Shown piece after piece: positions 24,667 through 32,262 of a stretch of DNA of 64,000 nucleotides. Both the position numbers and the translations under genes were made by a program. The notes beneath the pieces are model-generated. The model was not told the origin of the DNA. It saw only the letters and a list, made by a program, of their open reading frames with translations, and searched no databases. The stretch covers positions 1-64,000 of the forward strand of contig NZ_KB891892.1 of assembly GCF_000373585.1 (NCBI RefSeq), in the 5' to 3' direction. The stretch comes from Streptomyces sp. MspMP-M5 (GTDB taxonomy: Bacteria > Actinomycetota > Actinomycetes > Streptomycetales > Streptomycetaceae). Each line of letters starts with the position of its first letter. Positions within the stretch are counted from its first letter, which is position 1.

Positions 24667-25944
24667 ATGCGGGAAACCGAATCCGGGCCGGTGGCCGTCG
24701 CCAAGTCCGTTGCGGACAGGGCCTGTCGGGGGGATTTCGAGGGGATCGTGGCGCTGTTCGCGCCCTCGCTGCGGCCGCGGGTCTCCGCCGAGGTCGTACG
24801 GACCGCCTGGGACGAGCGTCTCGGCGAGGCCGGACCCGTCACCGCCGTCCAGACACCCGTCAGCGAACCGGCGGCGGCCGGATCGGTCCGGGTCAGCGTC
24901 CCCCTTGCCTGTGCGCGTGGCGGCTTCACCCTGGTCATGTCGGTCGACGAGGCGGGCCGGCTCAACGGCCTGCGCCTGGCCGCACCGGACACCACGTCCT
25001 GGGCGCCCCCGCCCTATGCCGACCCGCGGACGTTCACCGAACACGAGATCACCGTCGGCTCCGGGCCGTTGGCCGTCCCAGGCACCCTCGCCCTGCCGCA
25101 CGCCCCCGGCCCGCGCCCGGCCGTGGTGTTGCTCAGCGGCGGCGGCCCCTTCGACCGCGACGAGACCAGTGGACCCAACAAGCCCCTCAAGGACCTCGCG
25201 TGGGGGCTGGCCACCCACGGGGTGGCGGTCCTGCGCTTCGACAAGGTGACCCACACCCACGCCGCCGCCATGGCCGACAGGCACGACCTCACCATGACGG
25301 ACGAGTACGTCCCACACGCCGTCGCCGCCGTCCGTCTGCTCCGGCACCACCCGGCCGTGGACCCTGCCCGCGTCTTCGTCCTCGGCCACAGCATGGGCGG
25401 TAAGGTCGCCCCGCGCGTCGCCGCCGCCGAACCGTCCGTCGCCGGACTGGCGATCCTCGCCGGCGACACCCAGCCGATGCACCGGGCTGCCGTCCGCGTC
25501 GCCCGCCACCTCGCCGCCCTCGCCCCGGCCCCCGCGGTCCAGGCACTCGTCGACACCCTCACCCGCCAGGCCGCGCTGGTCGACAGCCCCGACCTGTCAC
25601 CCACCACCCCCGCCGCCGACCTGCCCCTGGGCCTTTCCGGCTCCTACTGGCTCGACCTGCGCGCCTACGACCCCGTCGCGACCGCCGCCACGCTCGACAT
25701 CCCCCTGCTCATCCTCCAGGGCGGACGCGACTACCAAGTCACCGTCGAGGACGACCTCGCCGGCTGGCGGACCGGCCTGGCACACCGCCCGGACGTCACC
25801 CTCCACGTCCACGACGCCGCCGACCACCTCTTCTTCCCAGGCACCGGACCCTCCACCCCCGCCGACTACGCACGCCCCCAGCACGTGGACCCCGCGGTCA
25901 TCGCCGACATCGCCGCCTGGCTGGCCCCCGACGCGGACGCCTGA
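24667..25944 (+). CDS. Alpha/beta hydrolase with N-terminal DUF3887-like domain
   Basis: A 425-aa protein. Residues 1-105 resemble the DUF3887 fold (RACRGDFEGIVALFAPSLRP, a small cystatin/NTF2-like module). The rest is a dienelactone-hydrolase/prolyl-oligopeptidase-like hydrolase: PAVVLLSGGGPFDRDE, FDKVTHTH, nucleophile GHSMGG, acid in LILQGGRDYQV and His in DAADHLFF. Without a signal peptide it is probably cytoplasmic. GGGGGAGGAC precedes ATG 24667. Divergence from an ArsR-type repressor implies ligand-induced expression. Confidence 0.9.
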   Translation: MRETESGPVAVAKSVADRACRGDFEGIVALFAPSLRPRVSAEVVRTAWDERLGEAGPVTAVQTPVSEPAAAGSVRVSVPLACARGGFTLVMSVDEAGRLNGLRLAAPDTTSWAPPPYADPRTFTEHEITVGSGPLAVPGTLALPHAPGPRPAVVLLSGGGPFDRDETSGPNKPLKDLAWGLATHGVAVLRFDKVTHTHAAAMADRHDLTMTDEYVPHAVAAVRLLRHHPAVDPARVFVLGHSMGGKVAPRVAAAEPSVAGLAILAGDTQPMHRAAVRVARHLAALAPAPAVQALVDTLTRQAALVDSPDLSPTTPAADLPLGLSGSYWLDLRAYDPVATAATLDIPLLILQGGRDYQVTVEDDLAGWRTGLAHRPDVTLHVHDAADHLFFPGTGPSTPADYARPQHVDPAVIADIAAWLAPDADA

Positions 25945-25967
25945 ACCACCCGACACCGCCCGGCGGT

Positions 25968-26873
25968 TCAAGCAGGTGTGTAACCGCGACTGCGGACCAG
26001 CTCCCGGGCCAGGCGCACGAACGCGCGGACCGCGGCGCTCCGATAGGCGTCGCTGCGACGCAGCAGGGTGACGGTCCGGCTGGGGAGTGCGGGGTCGAGC
26101 GGGAGCGGGGCCAGATGGGGATGGTCGTGCGTGATGGCGTCCGGGAGCACGGTCGCCAGTGAGGTGCGCCGGACGATCTCGGTGAGCGCCTGGATGGAGT
26201 TGGCCTCCACCGCGATCCGCGGGCCGGCGCGGTGCTCGGCGAAATAGGCGTCGATGTGCATCCGGGTGGCGAAATCGCCGCTCAACAGGGCGAGTTGACG
26301 GTCGGCCAGCTCAGCCACGGGCAGGGGCCGATCCGGGCCGGCACCTTCCCCCGAGGCGGCGGTGACCAGGCTGAGCGTCTCCGTGAACAGGCCCGCCGCC
26401 TCGATGCCGGCCAGATGCGGCCCCGCGAAGGCGATACCGAGATCGAGATCGTCGTCCAGCAGCCCCGCCTCGATGCGGTCCTGGGGCAGCTCCCGCACGG
26501 CCAGGGTGACCCCGGGATGCCTGGCGTGGAGTTCCGCGGTGAGCGGGCCGACGAGGTAGGCGGTGAACGTCGGCGTCAGGCCCAGGCGCAGATGACCGCG
26601 GGAGAGGTCCTGCACGTCGTGGACGGCCCGCTCGGCGGCGGCCAGGTCACGCAGCGCGTGCCTGGCGTGCTGGGCGTACGCCTCGCCGGCGTCGGTGAGG
26701 CGCACGGTGCGGCCGGTACGGTCCAGCAGCTGCACCCCGACGGTCCGCTCCAGCTGCCTGACCTGCTGGGAGAGCGTCGGCTGGGAGATGTGCAGGTCCT
26801 CGGCGGCGCGGGTGAAGCTGCCGCGTTCCGCCACGGCGAGCAGATAGCGCAGATGACGCAGTTCCAGGGCCAT
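25968..26873 (-). CDS. cynR: LysR-type regulator of the cyanate operon
   Basis: A 301-aa LysR-type regulator: N-terminal winged helix (LRHLRYLLAVAERGSFTRAA, then LHISQPTLSQQVRQLE) and a C-terminal periplasmic-binding-like effector domain (LRLGLTPTFTAYLVGPL onward). It diverges from cynT-cynS with a 149-bp gap, the arrangement of E. coli cynR-cynTS, where cyanate is the co-inducer. The symbol rests on this context plus family. ATG 26873 is used; GTG 26882 is in frame just upstream. Repeats of TATAGA at 26882-26910 are candidate binding sites. Confidence 0.88.
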   Translation of the reverse strand: MALELRHLRYLLAVAERGSFTRAAEDLHISQPTLSQQVRQLERTVGVQLLDRTGRTVRLTDAGEAYAQHARHALRDLAAAERAVHDVQDLSRGHLRLGLTPTFTAYLVGPLTAELHARHPGVTLAVRELPQDRIEAGLLDDDLDLGIAFAGPHLAGIEAAGLFTETLSLVTAASGEGAGPDRPLPVAELADRQLALLSGDFATRMHIDAYFAEHRAGPRIAVEANSIQALTEIVRRTSLATVLPDAITHDHPHLAPLPLDPALPSRTVTLLRRSDAYRSAAVRAFVRLARELVRSRGYTPA

Positions 26874-26881
26874 GCCCACCA

Positions 26882-26910
26882 CTATAGAACTGTCTATAGA
26901 TGCGGTCTAT
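26882..26910. promoter_or_regulatory. Candidate CynR binding region
   Basis: Two copies of CTATAGA (26882-26888, 26894-26900) and a third related GTCTAT (26905-26910), spaced about one helical turn, in the AT-rich divergent cynR/cynT region. LysR regulators bind such clusters of half-sites. Confidence 0.5.
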
Positions 26911-27022
26911 GGCAGACATGCTCAGCAGCTCTTGGACTCAATAAGGGCAGGTCGTGCAAGGTGGAAATCGCCCGGCGGATCCGGCCGATCCGGAAGGCCG
27001 GCACACACCGAAGGGAACGACC

Positions 27023-27631
27023 ATGCCTGACCTCGCCGAGCGCGTCGCCCGATTCCGACGCGACGTCTTCCCGGCCAAGGCGGACCTGTTCGGCCACCTG
27101 GCCACCCACCACCAACCCCACACCCTCTTCATAGGCTGCTCCGACGCCCGCGTCGTCCCGGAGCTCATCACCGCCTGCGAACCAGGCGAACTCTTCGTCA
27201 TCCGCACCGCCGGCAACCTCGTCCCCGCGTACCACCCCCGGTACGGCGACGGGGTGACCGCGACCATCGAATACGCCGTCGCCGTCCTCGGCGTCACCGA
27301 CATCGTGGTGTGCGGGCACGCCGCCTGCGGAGCGATGACCGCCCTCGCCGAGGGCCATGACCTTTCCGGCGCCCCCGCGCTCGCCCACTGGCTCGACCAC
27401 GCCGACGCCTCCCGGGCCCGCACGACGGCGGCCGGAACACCCGCGGACGTGGCGACCCTGGTCGGCCAGAACGTCCGGGCGCAACTGGCCAACCTGGCCA
27501 CCCACCCCTCGGTCGCCCGCGCCCTCGCCGAGAACGCGGTCCGGCTGCACGGCTGGGTCTACGACATCGCCACCGGCACCGTCGAGCCCACCGAACCCCC
27601 GCACGACCCGATTCCGGCGCCCACCCTCTGA
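27023..27631 (+). CDS. cynT: Beta-class carbonic anhydrase of the cyanate operon
   Basis: A 202-aa beta-carbonic anhydrase. Zinc ligands Cys39, His99 and Cys102 and the Asp41-Arg42 dyad are in place (CSDARVVPE; GHAACGAM). In cyanate metabolism it recycles CO2 to bicarbonate, the cyanase co-substrate, preventing its loss by diffusion. ATG 27023 follows AAGGGA; an upstream in-frame ATG at 26954 would add a non-homologous tail. The gene is 66 bp before cynS and divergent from cynR. Confidence 0.95.
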   Translation: MPDLAERVARFRRDVFPAKADLFGHLATHHQPHTLFIGCSDARVVPELITACEPGELFVIRTAGNLVPAYHPRYGDGVTATIEYAVAVLGVTDIVVCGHAACGAMTALAEGHDLSGAPALAHWLDHADASRARTTAAGTPADVATLVGQNVRAQLANLATHPSVARALAENAVRLHGWVYDIATGTVEPTEPPHDPIPAPTL

Positions 27632-27697
27632 CCCCTTGCGGATTCCCTCCGCAAGAACCCACCCACCAAGAACCCCCACCCCGAAAGGAACACTCCC

Positions 27698-28192
27698 ATG
27701 ACCGACTCCCGTACCGGCGCCACGCCTCACGCCCAGTTCCACCCGGCCGCCCGCCAGGCACTCGCCGACGCCGCCGTCGAGGCCAAGACCCGCAAGAACC
27801 TCACCTGGCAGCAGATCGCCGACGCCGCCCAGCTGTCGGTCGCGTTCGTCACCGCCGCCGTCCTCGGCCAGCACGCCCTGCCTGCCCGGTCCGCCCAGGC
27901 AGTGGCCGACCTGCTCGGTCTCGACGACGACGCGGCGATGCTGCTCCAGACCATCCCCACCCGCGGCTCGATTCCCGGCGGCATCCCCACCGACCCGACC
28001 ATCTACCGCTTCTACGAGATGCTCCAGGTCTACGGCACCACCCTCAAGGCCCTGGTCCACGAGCAGTTCGGCGACGGCATCATCAGCGCCATCAACTTCA
28101 AGCTGGACGTGAAGAAGGTCGCCGACCCCGAGGGCGGCGAACGCGCCGTCATCACTTTGGACGGCAAGTACCTGCCCACCAAGCCTTTCTGA
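27698..28192 (+). CDS. cynS: Cyanate hydratase (cyanase)
   Basis: A 164-aa cyanase, converting cyanate and bicarbonate to ammonia and CO2. Catalytic Arg104, Glu107 and Ser130 (TIYRFYEML; GDGIISAINF) have the same spacing (3 and 23) as E. coli R96/E99/S122. The N-terminal helical domain (TWQQIADAAQLSVAFVTAAVLGQ) and the FKLDVKKV dimer strand are conserved. AAAGGA precedes ATG 27698. It is third in a cynR/cynT/cynS block and is followed by a deaminase gene 58 bp downstream that may share its transcript. Confidence 0.98.
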   Translation: MTDSRTGATPHAQFHPAARQALADAAVEAKTRKNLTWQQIADAAQLSVAFVTAAVLGQHALPARSAQAVADLLGLDDDAAMLLQTIPTRGSIPGGIPTDPTIYRFYEMLQVYGTTLKALVHEQFGDGIISAINFKLDVKKVADPEGGERAVITLDGKYLPTKPF

Positions 28193-28250
28193 TGGCCACT
28201 CACCTCACGTAGCAGCCCGCCCCGCCCCCGCTCACAGAAAGCCGCCTCCC

Positions 28251-28748
28251 ATGGACTTCGTCCAACGCACCATCGACCTCGCCCGCCGGAACGTCATCGA
28301 GGGCGGTCGCCCCTTCGCCACCGTCATCGTCAAGGACGGTGAGATCCTGGCCGAGAGCCCCAACAAGGTCGCCCAGACCAACGACCCCACCGCACACGCC
28401 GAAGTCCTCGCCATCCGCGAGGCATGCACCAAGCTCGGCACCGAGCACCTGACCGGCACGACCATCTACGTCCTCGCCCACCCCTGCCCGATGTGCCTGG
28501 GCGCCCTCTACTACTGCTCCCCGGACGAGGTGGTGTTCCTCACCACGCGGGACGCCTACGAGCCCCACTACGTGGACGACCGCAAGTACTTTGAACTCGC
28601 CACCTTCTACGGCGAGTTCACCAAGGACTGGGACCAGCGCCGCCTGCCGATGCGCTACGCACCGAGCGACGCGGCGGTGGACGTCTACCGCCTCTGGCAG
28701 CAGCACAACGGCGGCGAACGCCACCAGAACGCGGTACCCGGCAAGTAG
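28251..28748 (+). CDS. Nucleobase deaminase (guanine deaminase-like, CDA fold)
   Basis: A 165-aa zinc-dependent deaminase of the cytidine-deaminase fold. The HAE motif (His49, catalytic Glu51) and PCPMC (Cys79, Cys82) form the zinc site. Overall arrangement, including EACTKLGTEHLTGTTIYVL and CLGALYYCSPDEVVF, is closest to the B. subtilis guanine deaminase GuaD subgroup rather than tRNA adenosine deaminase. Placed last in the cyanate block and ending at a double terminator, it would release ammonia, in line with nitrogen scavenging. Exact base specificity cannot be read here. Confidence 0.88.
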   Translation: MDFVQRTIDLARRNVIEGGRPFATVIVKDGEILAESPNKVAQTNDPTAHAEVLAIREACTKLGTEHLTGTTIYVLAHPCPMCLGALYYCSPDEVVFLTTRDAYEPHYVDDRKYFELATFYGEFTKDWDQRRLPMRYAPSDAAVDVYRLWQQHNGGERHQNAVPGK

Positions 28749-28758
28749 GGTGGCAACG

Positions 28759-28827
28759 CGCAAGGCGGCAACGCCTTGCGGCGCGCCGGCCGGCCACCGG
28801 GCCTGTCCGACCCCTCGGACAGGCCCG
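28759..28827. terminator. Double hairpin terminator
   Basis: First hairpin CGCAAGGCG (28759-28767)/CGCCTTGCG (28772-28780); second has 13-bp arms 28798-28810 and 28815-28827 (CCTGTCCGA/TCGGACAGG). Between the convergent deaminase and tautomerase genes. Confidence 0.85.
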
Positions 28828-28836
28828 AGCAGGCCC

Positions 28837-29226
28837 TTACGCGGGCGCGAGGTACTGCGCCACCCCGTTGCCGAGCGACCAGTCACTGGACGCGTTCTCG
28901 GTCAGCAGGACGAACACATTGCGCGGCTCGGTACCCGCGTACTCCTGGGCCAGTTCGGCGATCCGCCGGTAGAGCGCCTGCTTCTGCTCGTCCGTGCGCC
29001 CCGAGCGCATGGTGATGGCCACGTAGACAATGTCGTCGTCGCGCTGCACGCCGAGGTAAGTGCCGTGTCGCAGCGTGCTGTTGACGCCGTCGTGGCTGGT
29101 CAGGACCTGGAAGCGGTCGTCGGGCGGGATGCCGATCGTCTCGACCAGGGCGTCCTGTACGGCGCGGCCGAGCGCGTCGAGCCGCTCGCCGTCGGCCCGC
29201 AGCGCGTCGATGCGTACGAAGGGCAT
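28837..29226 (-). CDS. Tautomerase family protein
   Basis: A 129-aa protein starting Met-Pro, with Pro exposed as the catalytic N-terminal residue after Met removal (PFVRIDALRA). It has two 4-oxalocrotonate-tautomerase-like halves (AVQDALVETIGIPPDDRFQV and TMRSGRTDEQKQALYRRIAE), as in the tautomerase_2/MSAD-like group. A role in degradation of unsaturated keto acids is typical. ATG 29226 has GGAG close by. It diverges from an SDR gene across a TACTAGTA-centred palindrome, suggesting a jointly controlled catabolic or detoxification pair. Confidence 0.88.
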   Translation of the reverse strand: MPFVRIDALRADGERLDALGRAVQDALVETIGIPPDDRFQVLTSHDGVNSTLRHGTYLGVQRDDDIVYVAITMRSGRTDEQKQALYRRIAELAQEYAGTEPRNVFVLLTENASSDWSLGNGVAQYLAPA

Positions 29227-29296
29227 GCCGGTTCTCCTCCATGACGGACAGCGTCCTACGGAAAGGCTACGGAAATCTTCAGCAACTTCAGCTGAG

Positions 29297-29316
29297 TGTA
29301 CATACTAGTAGGTACA
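29297..29316. promoter_or_regulatory. Palindromic operator between tautomerase and SDR genes
   Basis: A 20-bp site centred on TACTAGTA (29303-29310): TGTAC-A-TACTAGTA-G-GTACA, palindromic except one pair. It is a rare AT-rich element, 71 bp from the tautomerase start. The TACTAGTA core resembles HxlR- and TetR-family operators; no such regulator gene adjoins it. Confidence 0.7.
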
Positions 29317-29437
29317 GGAAGAGAGGTTTAGGGGCGCTCTCTCCCGCTCTTCTCTCCTGTGCGGCCGCGTGCGAGGGTGTCCAGCAAGATCGTTGCGCCG
29401 TGCGGCCGCCGTGCCGCCCACCGTTGGAGGATGCCCG

Positions 29438-30181
29438 ATGAACCGCAGCCGGACCGTACTGGTGACGGGAGCCTCGCGCGGCATCGGCCGCGCCGTTGCC
29501 GCGGCCTTCGCCGCCGACGGCGACCGGGTCGCCCTGCACTACGCATCCAGCCGGGAGGCCGCCGAAGACGCCCTGCGCGCCCTGGAGGGCAGCGGCCACG
29601 TCCTCGTCCAGGGGGACATCGGCACCCCGGACGGCGCGGCCGCCGTGGTCGCCTCGGCCGTCGAGGCGCTCGGCCCGATCGACGTACTGGTCAACAACGC
29701 CGCGGCGAACATCGCGCACCCCCTGGCCACCACCTCCTACGAGGACTGGCAGGACGCGTGGCGGCGCACCGTGGACGTGAACCTGCTGGGCACGGCCCAT
29801 GTCACCTACTGCGTGGCCCGGAACATGATCGACCACAAGGTCGAGGGCCGGATCGTCAACATCGGTTCCCGCGGTGCCTTCCGGGGCGAGCCGGACCACC
29901 CCGCCTACGGCGCGACGAAGGCGGCCCTGCACGCCCTGGGCCAGTCGCTCGCCGTCTCCCTGGCTCCCCATGGCATCGCGGTCGCCTCGGTCGCCCCCGG
30001 TTTCGTCGCCACCGAACGGGTCGCCGACCGGATCACCGAAGCCGTCGAGCAGCAGAGCCCGTTCGGGCGGGTCGCCGCACCCGAGGAGATCGCCGCCGCC
30101 GTGCGGTACCTCGCCTCGCCGGAGGCGGCCTGGTCCTCGGGCGCCGTGCTCGACGTCAACGGGGCGTCATACCTGCGCTGA
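29438..30181 (+). CDS. SDR family oxidoreductase
   Basis: A 247-aa classical short-chain dehydrogenase/reductase: cofactor motif TGASRGIG, NNAAANIAHP, and the catalytic Tyr-x-x-x-Lys in YGATK preceded by Ser (IVNIGSRGAF). The 3-ketoacyl reductase/FabG-like C-terminus (APEEIAAAVRYLASPEAAW) is present. Lack of a clear Asp after the second strand suggests NADPH. GGAGG (29426-29430) with 7-nt spacing fixes ATG 29438. Shared operator with the tautomerase gene. Confidence 0.92.
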   Translation: MNRSRTVLVTGASRGIGRAVAAAFAADGDRVALHYASSREAAEDALRALEGSGHVLVQGDIGTPDGAAAVVASAVEALGPIDVLVNNAAANIAHPLATTSYEDWQDAWRRTVDVNLLGTAHVTYCVARNMIDHKVEGRIVNIGSRGAFRGEPDHPAYGATKAALHALGQSLAVSLAPHGIAVASVAPGFVATERVADRITEAVEQQSPFGRVAAPEEIAAAVRYLASPEAAWSSGAVLDVNGASYLR

Positions 30182-30400
30182 GGCCGCCGCGGGCGCCGCA
30201 CCGGGCGGGCGGGTGGCATCGGTGAGCGCGGTGGTGCTCAGCATCTCCTCGTCCACGTCCAGGAGTTCCAGGATCGCCGTCGCGATCGCCTCCGGCTTCT
30301 CGCCGGCCACGATGCGCCGCCCGATCTCGCCGTGGACCAGCGAGTGGAGCCAGCCGATCCGACCGGCGACCACGCGCGGCGCCTGATCCTCGGGCCGCAC
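30167..30400 (-). pseudogene. Possible gene remnant antisense to and downstream of the SDR gene
   Basis: The frame reads plausibly as protein for about 75 codons (VVAGRIGWLHSLVHGEIGRR, then AIATAILELLDVDEEML), with acidic/aliphatic composition unlike the Arg/Pro-rich shadow frames around it, but the upstream part of the frame is low-quality and has no credible start. It overlaps the SDR stop by 15 bp. Family not recognised; could be a decayed small gene or chance. Confidence 0.3.
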
Positions 30401-30470
30401 GCGGGACCGCCCCCGGCCGAACGGCGCATGAGAACCTCGGAGTGCCGCCTGATGACAGGGAGTTCGACCG

Positions 30471-31010
30471 GTGAGCGGTGAGGAACGACCGGAACGCCAC
30501 GGCCAGACCGCAGGTGAGGCTACCCGCAGGGTCTGGGCGGAATCGATGTATGCCACGTCGCGGCGGTGGTCCGGAACCCGGGTGCTGGTCGACCGCAGCC
30601 TGCCGCTGGGCCGCCGCTCCGGGATCACCTACCCGGACGTCTGGCTGGCGGCCGTCGCGCCGTCGGCCGCGCTGCGGCGCTGGTACGGAGTCCAGGAGGC
30701 CAGGTACCCGGCGTTCGCCCGCCGCTACGAGCGCGAGCTGGCCGAGCCGGTGCGTGCCGCCGGCCTCCGGCGCCTGCACGGACTGGCGCGCGGCGGGCCG
30801 CTGATCCTCCAGACCGCCGTCACCCCGCTACACCTCAGCCACGCCCGGGTCCTGGCGGGGCGGCTGCGGACCGGTGCGGCGGACGCCTTTCGGGAGGAGG
30901 GCGGCGAGGCCGCGTGCTGGCTGGACGAGGTCTGCCCCGACTGCGGGCGGCCCGCCGAGTACCAGGGGGTCGCGTTCTGCACGTACTGCCACGCGTCGAT
31001 GGCATGTTGA
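30471..31010 (+). CDS. DUF488 family protein with C-terminal zinc ribbon
   Basis: A 179-aa protein. Residues 30-140 match DUF488 (TRVLVDRSLPLGRRSG, DVWLAAVAPSAALRRWYG, FARRYERELAEP, LARGGPLILQTAVTP), a family of unknown biochemical function. The C-terminus adds a two-Cys-pair zinc ribbon (CPDCG and CTYCH), which ordinary DUF488 proteins lack. The expected WPRG motif of the family is replaced by LPLG. GTG 30471 is supported by AGGGAG about 9 nt upstream; no ATG lies before residue 26. Confidence 0.8.
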   Translation: MSGEERPERHGQTAGEATRRVWAESMYATSRRWSGTRVLVDRSLPLGRRSGITYPDVWLAAVAPSAALRRWYGVQEARYPAFARRYERELAEPVRAAGLRRLHGLARGGPLILQTAVTPLHLSHARVLAGRLRTGAADAFREEGGEAACWLDEVCPDCGRPAEYQGVAFCTYCHASMAC

Positions 31011-31169
31011 CGGGCGGGGCCGCTGGGCACGGAGTGATGCGGTGGCGGCGTCGCTGAAACGACGCGAAAGAGGGAATTGCCAGCTGCTGGCTCAATGGTG
31101 ATGTTCCGTATGCCGAAGGGAGGAGAAGTGAGCGGCGTTGGGTCGCTTGGACTGAGCGAAAGGTTCGGA

Positions 31170-31451
31170 ATGTCACGGATCACTCGGATCACCGCCATGG
31201 CCGTGCTCGCGGCCGGGACCGCGCTGGGCGGGAGTTCGGCAGCCTTCGCCGACAGTCACGCGGGGGGCGCCGCCGTCCGTTCGCCTGGCGTGCTGTCGGG
31301 CAACCTCATCCAGATCCCGGTGGACGTTCCCATCAACGTGTGCGGCAACACGGTCGACGGCCTGGCCCTGCTGAACCCGGCCTTCGGCAACGTCTGCGTC
31401 AACGGCGGGAAGCACAAGGAGAAGCACCACGGCCACGAAGGCCGCCGCTGA
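31170..31451 (+). CDS. Short chaplin
   Basis: A 93-aa secreted chaplin, a surface-active amyloid-forming protein that coats aerial hyphae and spores. Signal peptide: ITRITAMAVLAAGTALGG with cleavage near AFADSHA. One chaplin domain follows: SPGVLSGNLIQIPVDVPINV, CGNTVDGLALLNPAFGNVC, with the two Cys that form the intradomain disulfide. After the domain there is an unusual charged His/Lys tail (KHKEKHHGHEGRR). ATG 31170 has AAAGG at 31159-31163. Like other chaplins it is probably developmentally regulated. A terminator follows at 31493. Confidence 0.93.
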   Translation: MSRITRITAMAVLAAGTALGGSSAAFADSHAGGAAVRSPGVLSGNLIQIPVDVPINVCGNTVDGLALLNPAFGNVCVNGGKHKEKHHGHEGRR

Positions 31452-31492
31452 CGCCACCGCTGCCGGCGTGTGAGCCGCGGTTGTCAGACTAC

Positions 31493-31540
31493 GGACCCGC
31501 CCCGTCCCCACCGGTCACCCGGTCGGGACGGGGCGGGTCC
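31493..31540. terminator. Bidirectional terminator
   Basis: Perfect 16-bp arms 31493-31508 and 31525-31540 (GGACCCGCCCCGTCCC and complement) between the convergent chaplin and MarR genes. Confidence 0.88.
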
Positions 31541-31571
31541 GGTTGTGTGCCGGCCGGTTCTCGCGGATGGC

Positions 31572-32042
31572 TCAGGGCGCCGGACTCGTCGCCGGCTTCG
31601 CGGCGGGGTTGCGCAGCCCCTCGGCCGCGTCGGCAACCCGCTGCAGCAACTCCAGGAACGTGGAGCGCTCCTGGGCGTCCAGCGGAGCCAGGAAGATCTG
31701 GTTCATCCGGGCGGTCCGTCCGGCGAGCCGGCGGTGCAGCCTGGTGCCCTCGTCGGTGAGGCGGAGCACGGAGCGCCGGCCGTCCCGGGAGTCGCGGACC
31801 TTGTCGACCAGGCCGCGCGCGGCCAGGCGGCGGACCACCTCGGCGATGGTGGAGCGGTCGAGGCCGACCCGCTCGCCGACCGTCCGCTGGTCGAGGCCGT
31901 CCTCACCGACCAGGGTGTTGAGCACGGCGAACTGCGGGGAGGTGACGTCCTCCGACACGACCGTGGTCCACAGCAGCGTGTGTGCCTGTTGCAGCCGCCG
32001 GGCCAGGTGGCCGGGGTGGGTGCTGAGGTCGAGCGCGGGCAC
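31572..32042 (-). CDS. pcaV: MarR family regulator, PcaV-like
   Basis: A MarR-type winged-helix repressor of about 156 aa: LDLSTHPGHLARRLQQAH, TSPQFAVLNTLVGEDGLDQ, recognition helix VGERVGLDRSTIAEVVRRL, wing DSRDGRRSVLRLTDEG. It diverges from pcaI, as PcaV does in S. coelicolor, where protocatechuate releases the repressor; the symbol rests on this synteny and family resemblance. GTG 32042 (AGGA 7 nt upstream) gives the normal family length; the frame also offers ATG 32108/32105. The TCAGTGCACTGA palindrome upstream is its likely operator. Confidence 0.82.
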   Translation of the reverse strand: MPALDLSTHPGHLARRLQQAHTLLWTTVVSEDVTSPQFAVLNTLVGEDGLDQRTVGERVGLDRSTIAEVVRRLAARGLVDKVRDSRDGRRSVLRLTDEGTRLHRRLAGRTARMNQIFLAPLDAQERSTFLELLQRVADAAEGLRNPAAKPATSPAP

Positions 32043-32132
32043 GGTGGGGTCCTGTTCCTCTCGCCGATGCTCTCTGCACTGAGGGCCTTGCCCTCGATTG
32101 CTCATCATGTCACGCTTCGGAACTGCCAGCCG

Positions 32133-32152
32133 ATAGTCAGTGCACTGATTAT
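32133..32152. promoter_or_regulatory. Candidate PcaV operator
   Basis: Perfect 12-bp palindrome TCAGTGCACTGA (32137-32148), extended to 20 bp (ATAG/TTAT flanks, one mismatch pair), in the divergent pcaV-pcaI intergenic region. MarR proteins bind such sites as dimers. Confidence 0.75.
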
Positions 32153-32262
32153 TTCACAGAGTCGGTGCTGCTGGCTGTCGTCCTGCTGACTGTTGCTCCG
32201 GGCGCAGCGCTGACACTGTGGCGGCGCTCGGGGGCGGGCACTCGGGACCGGGGAGGAGTGGG

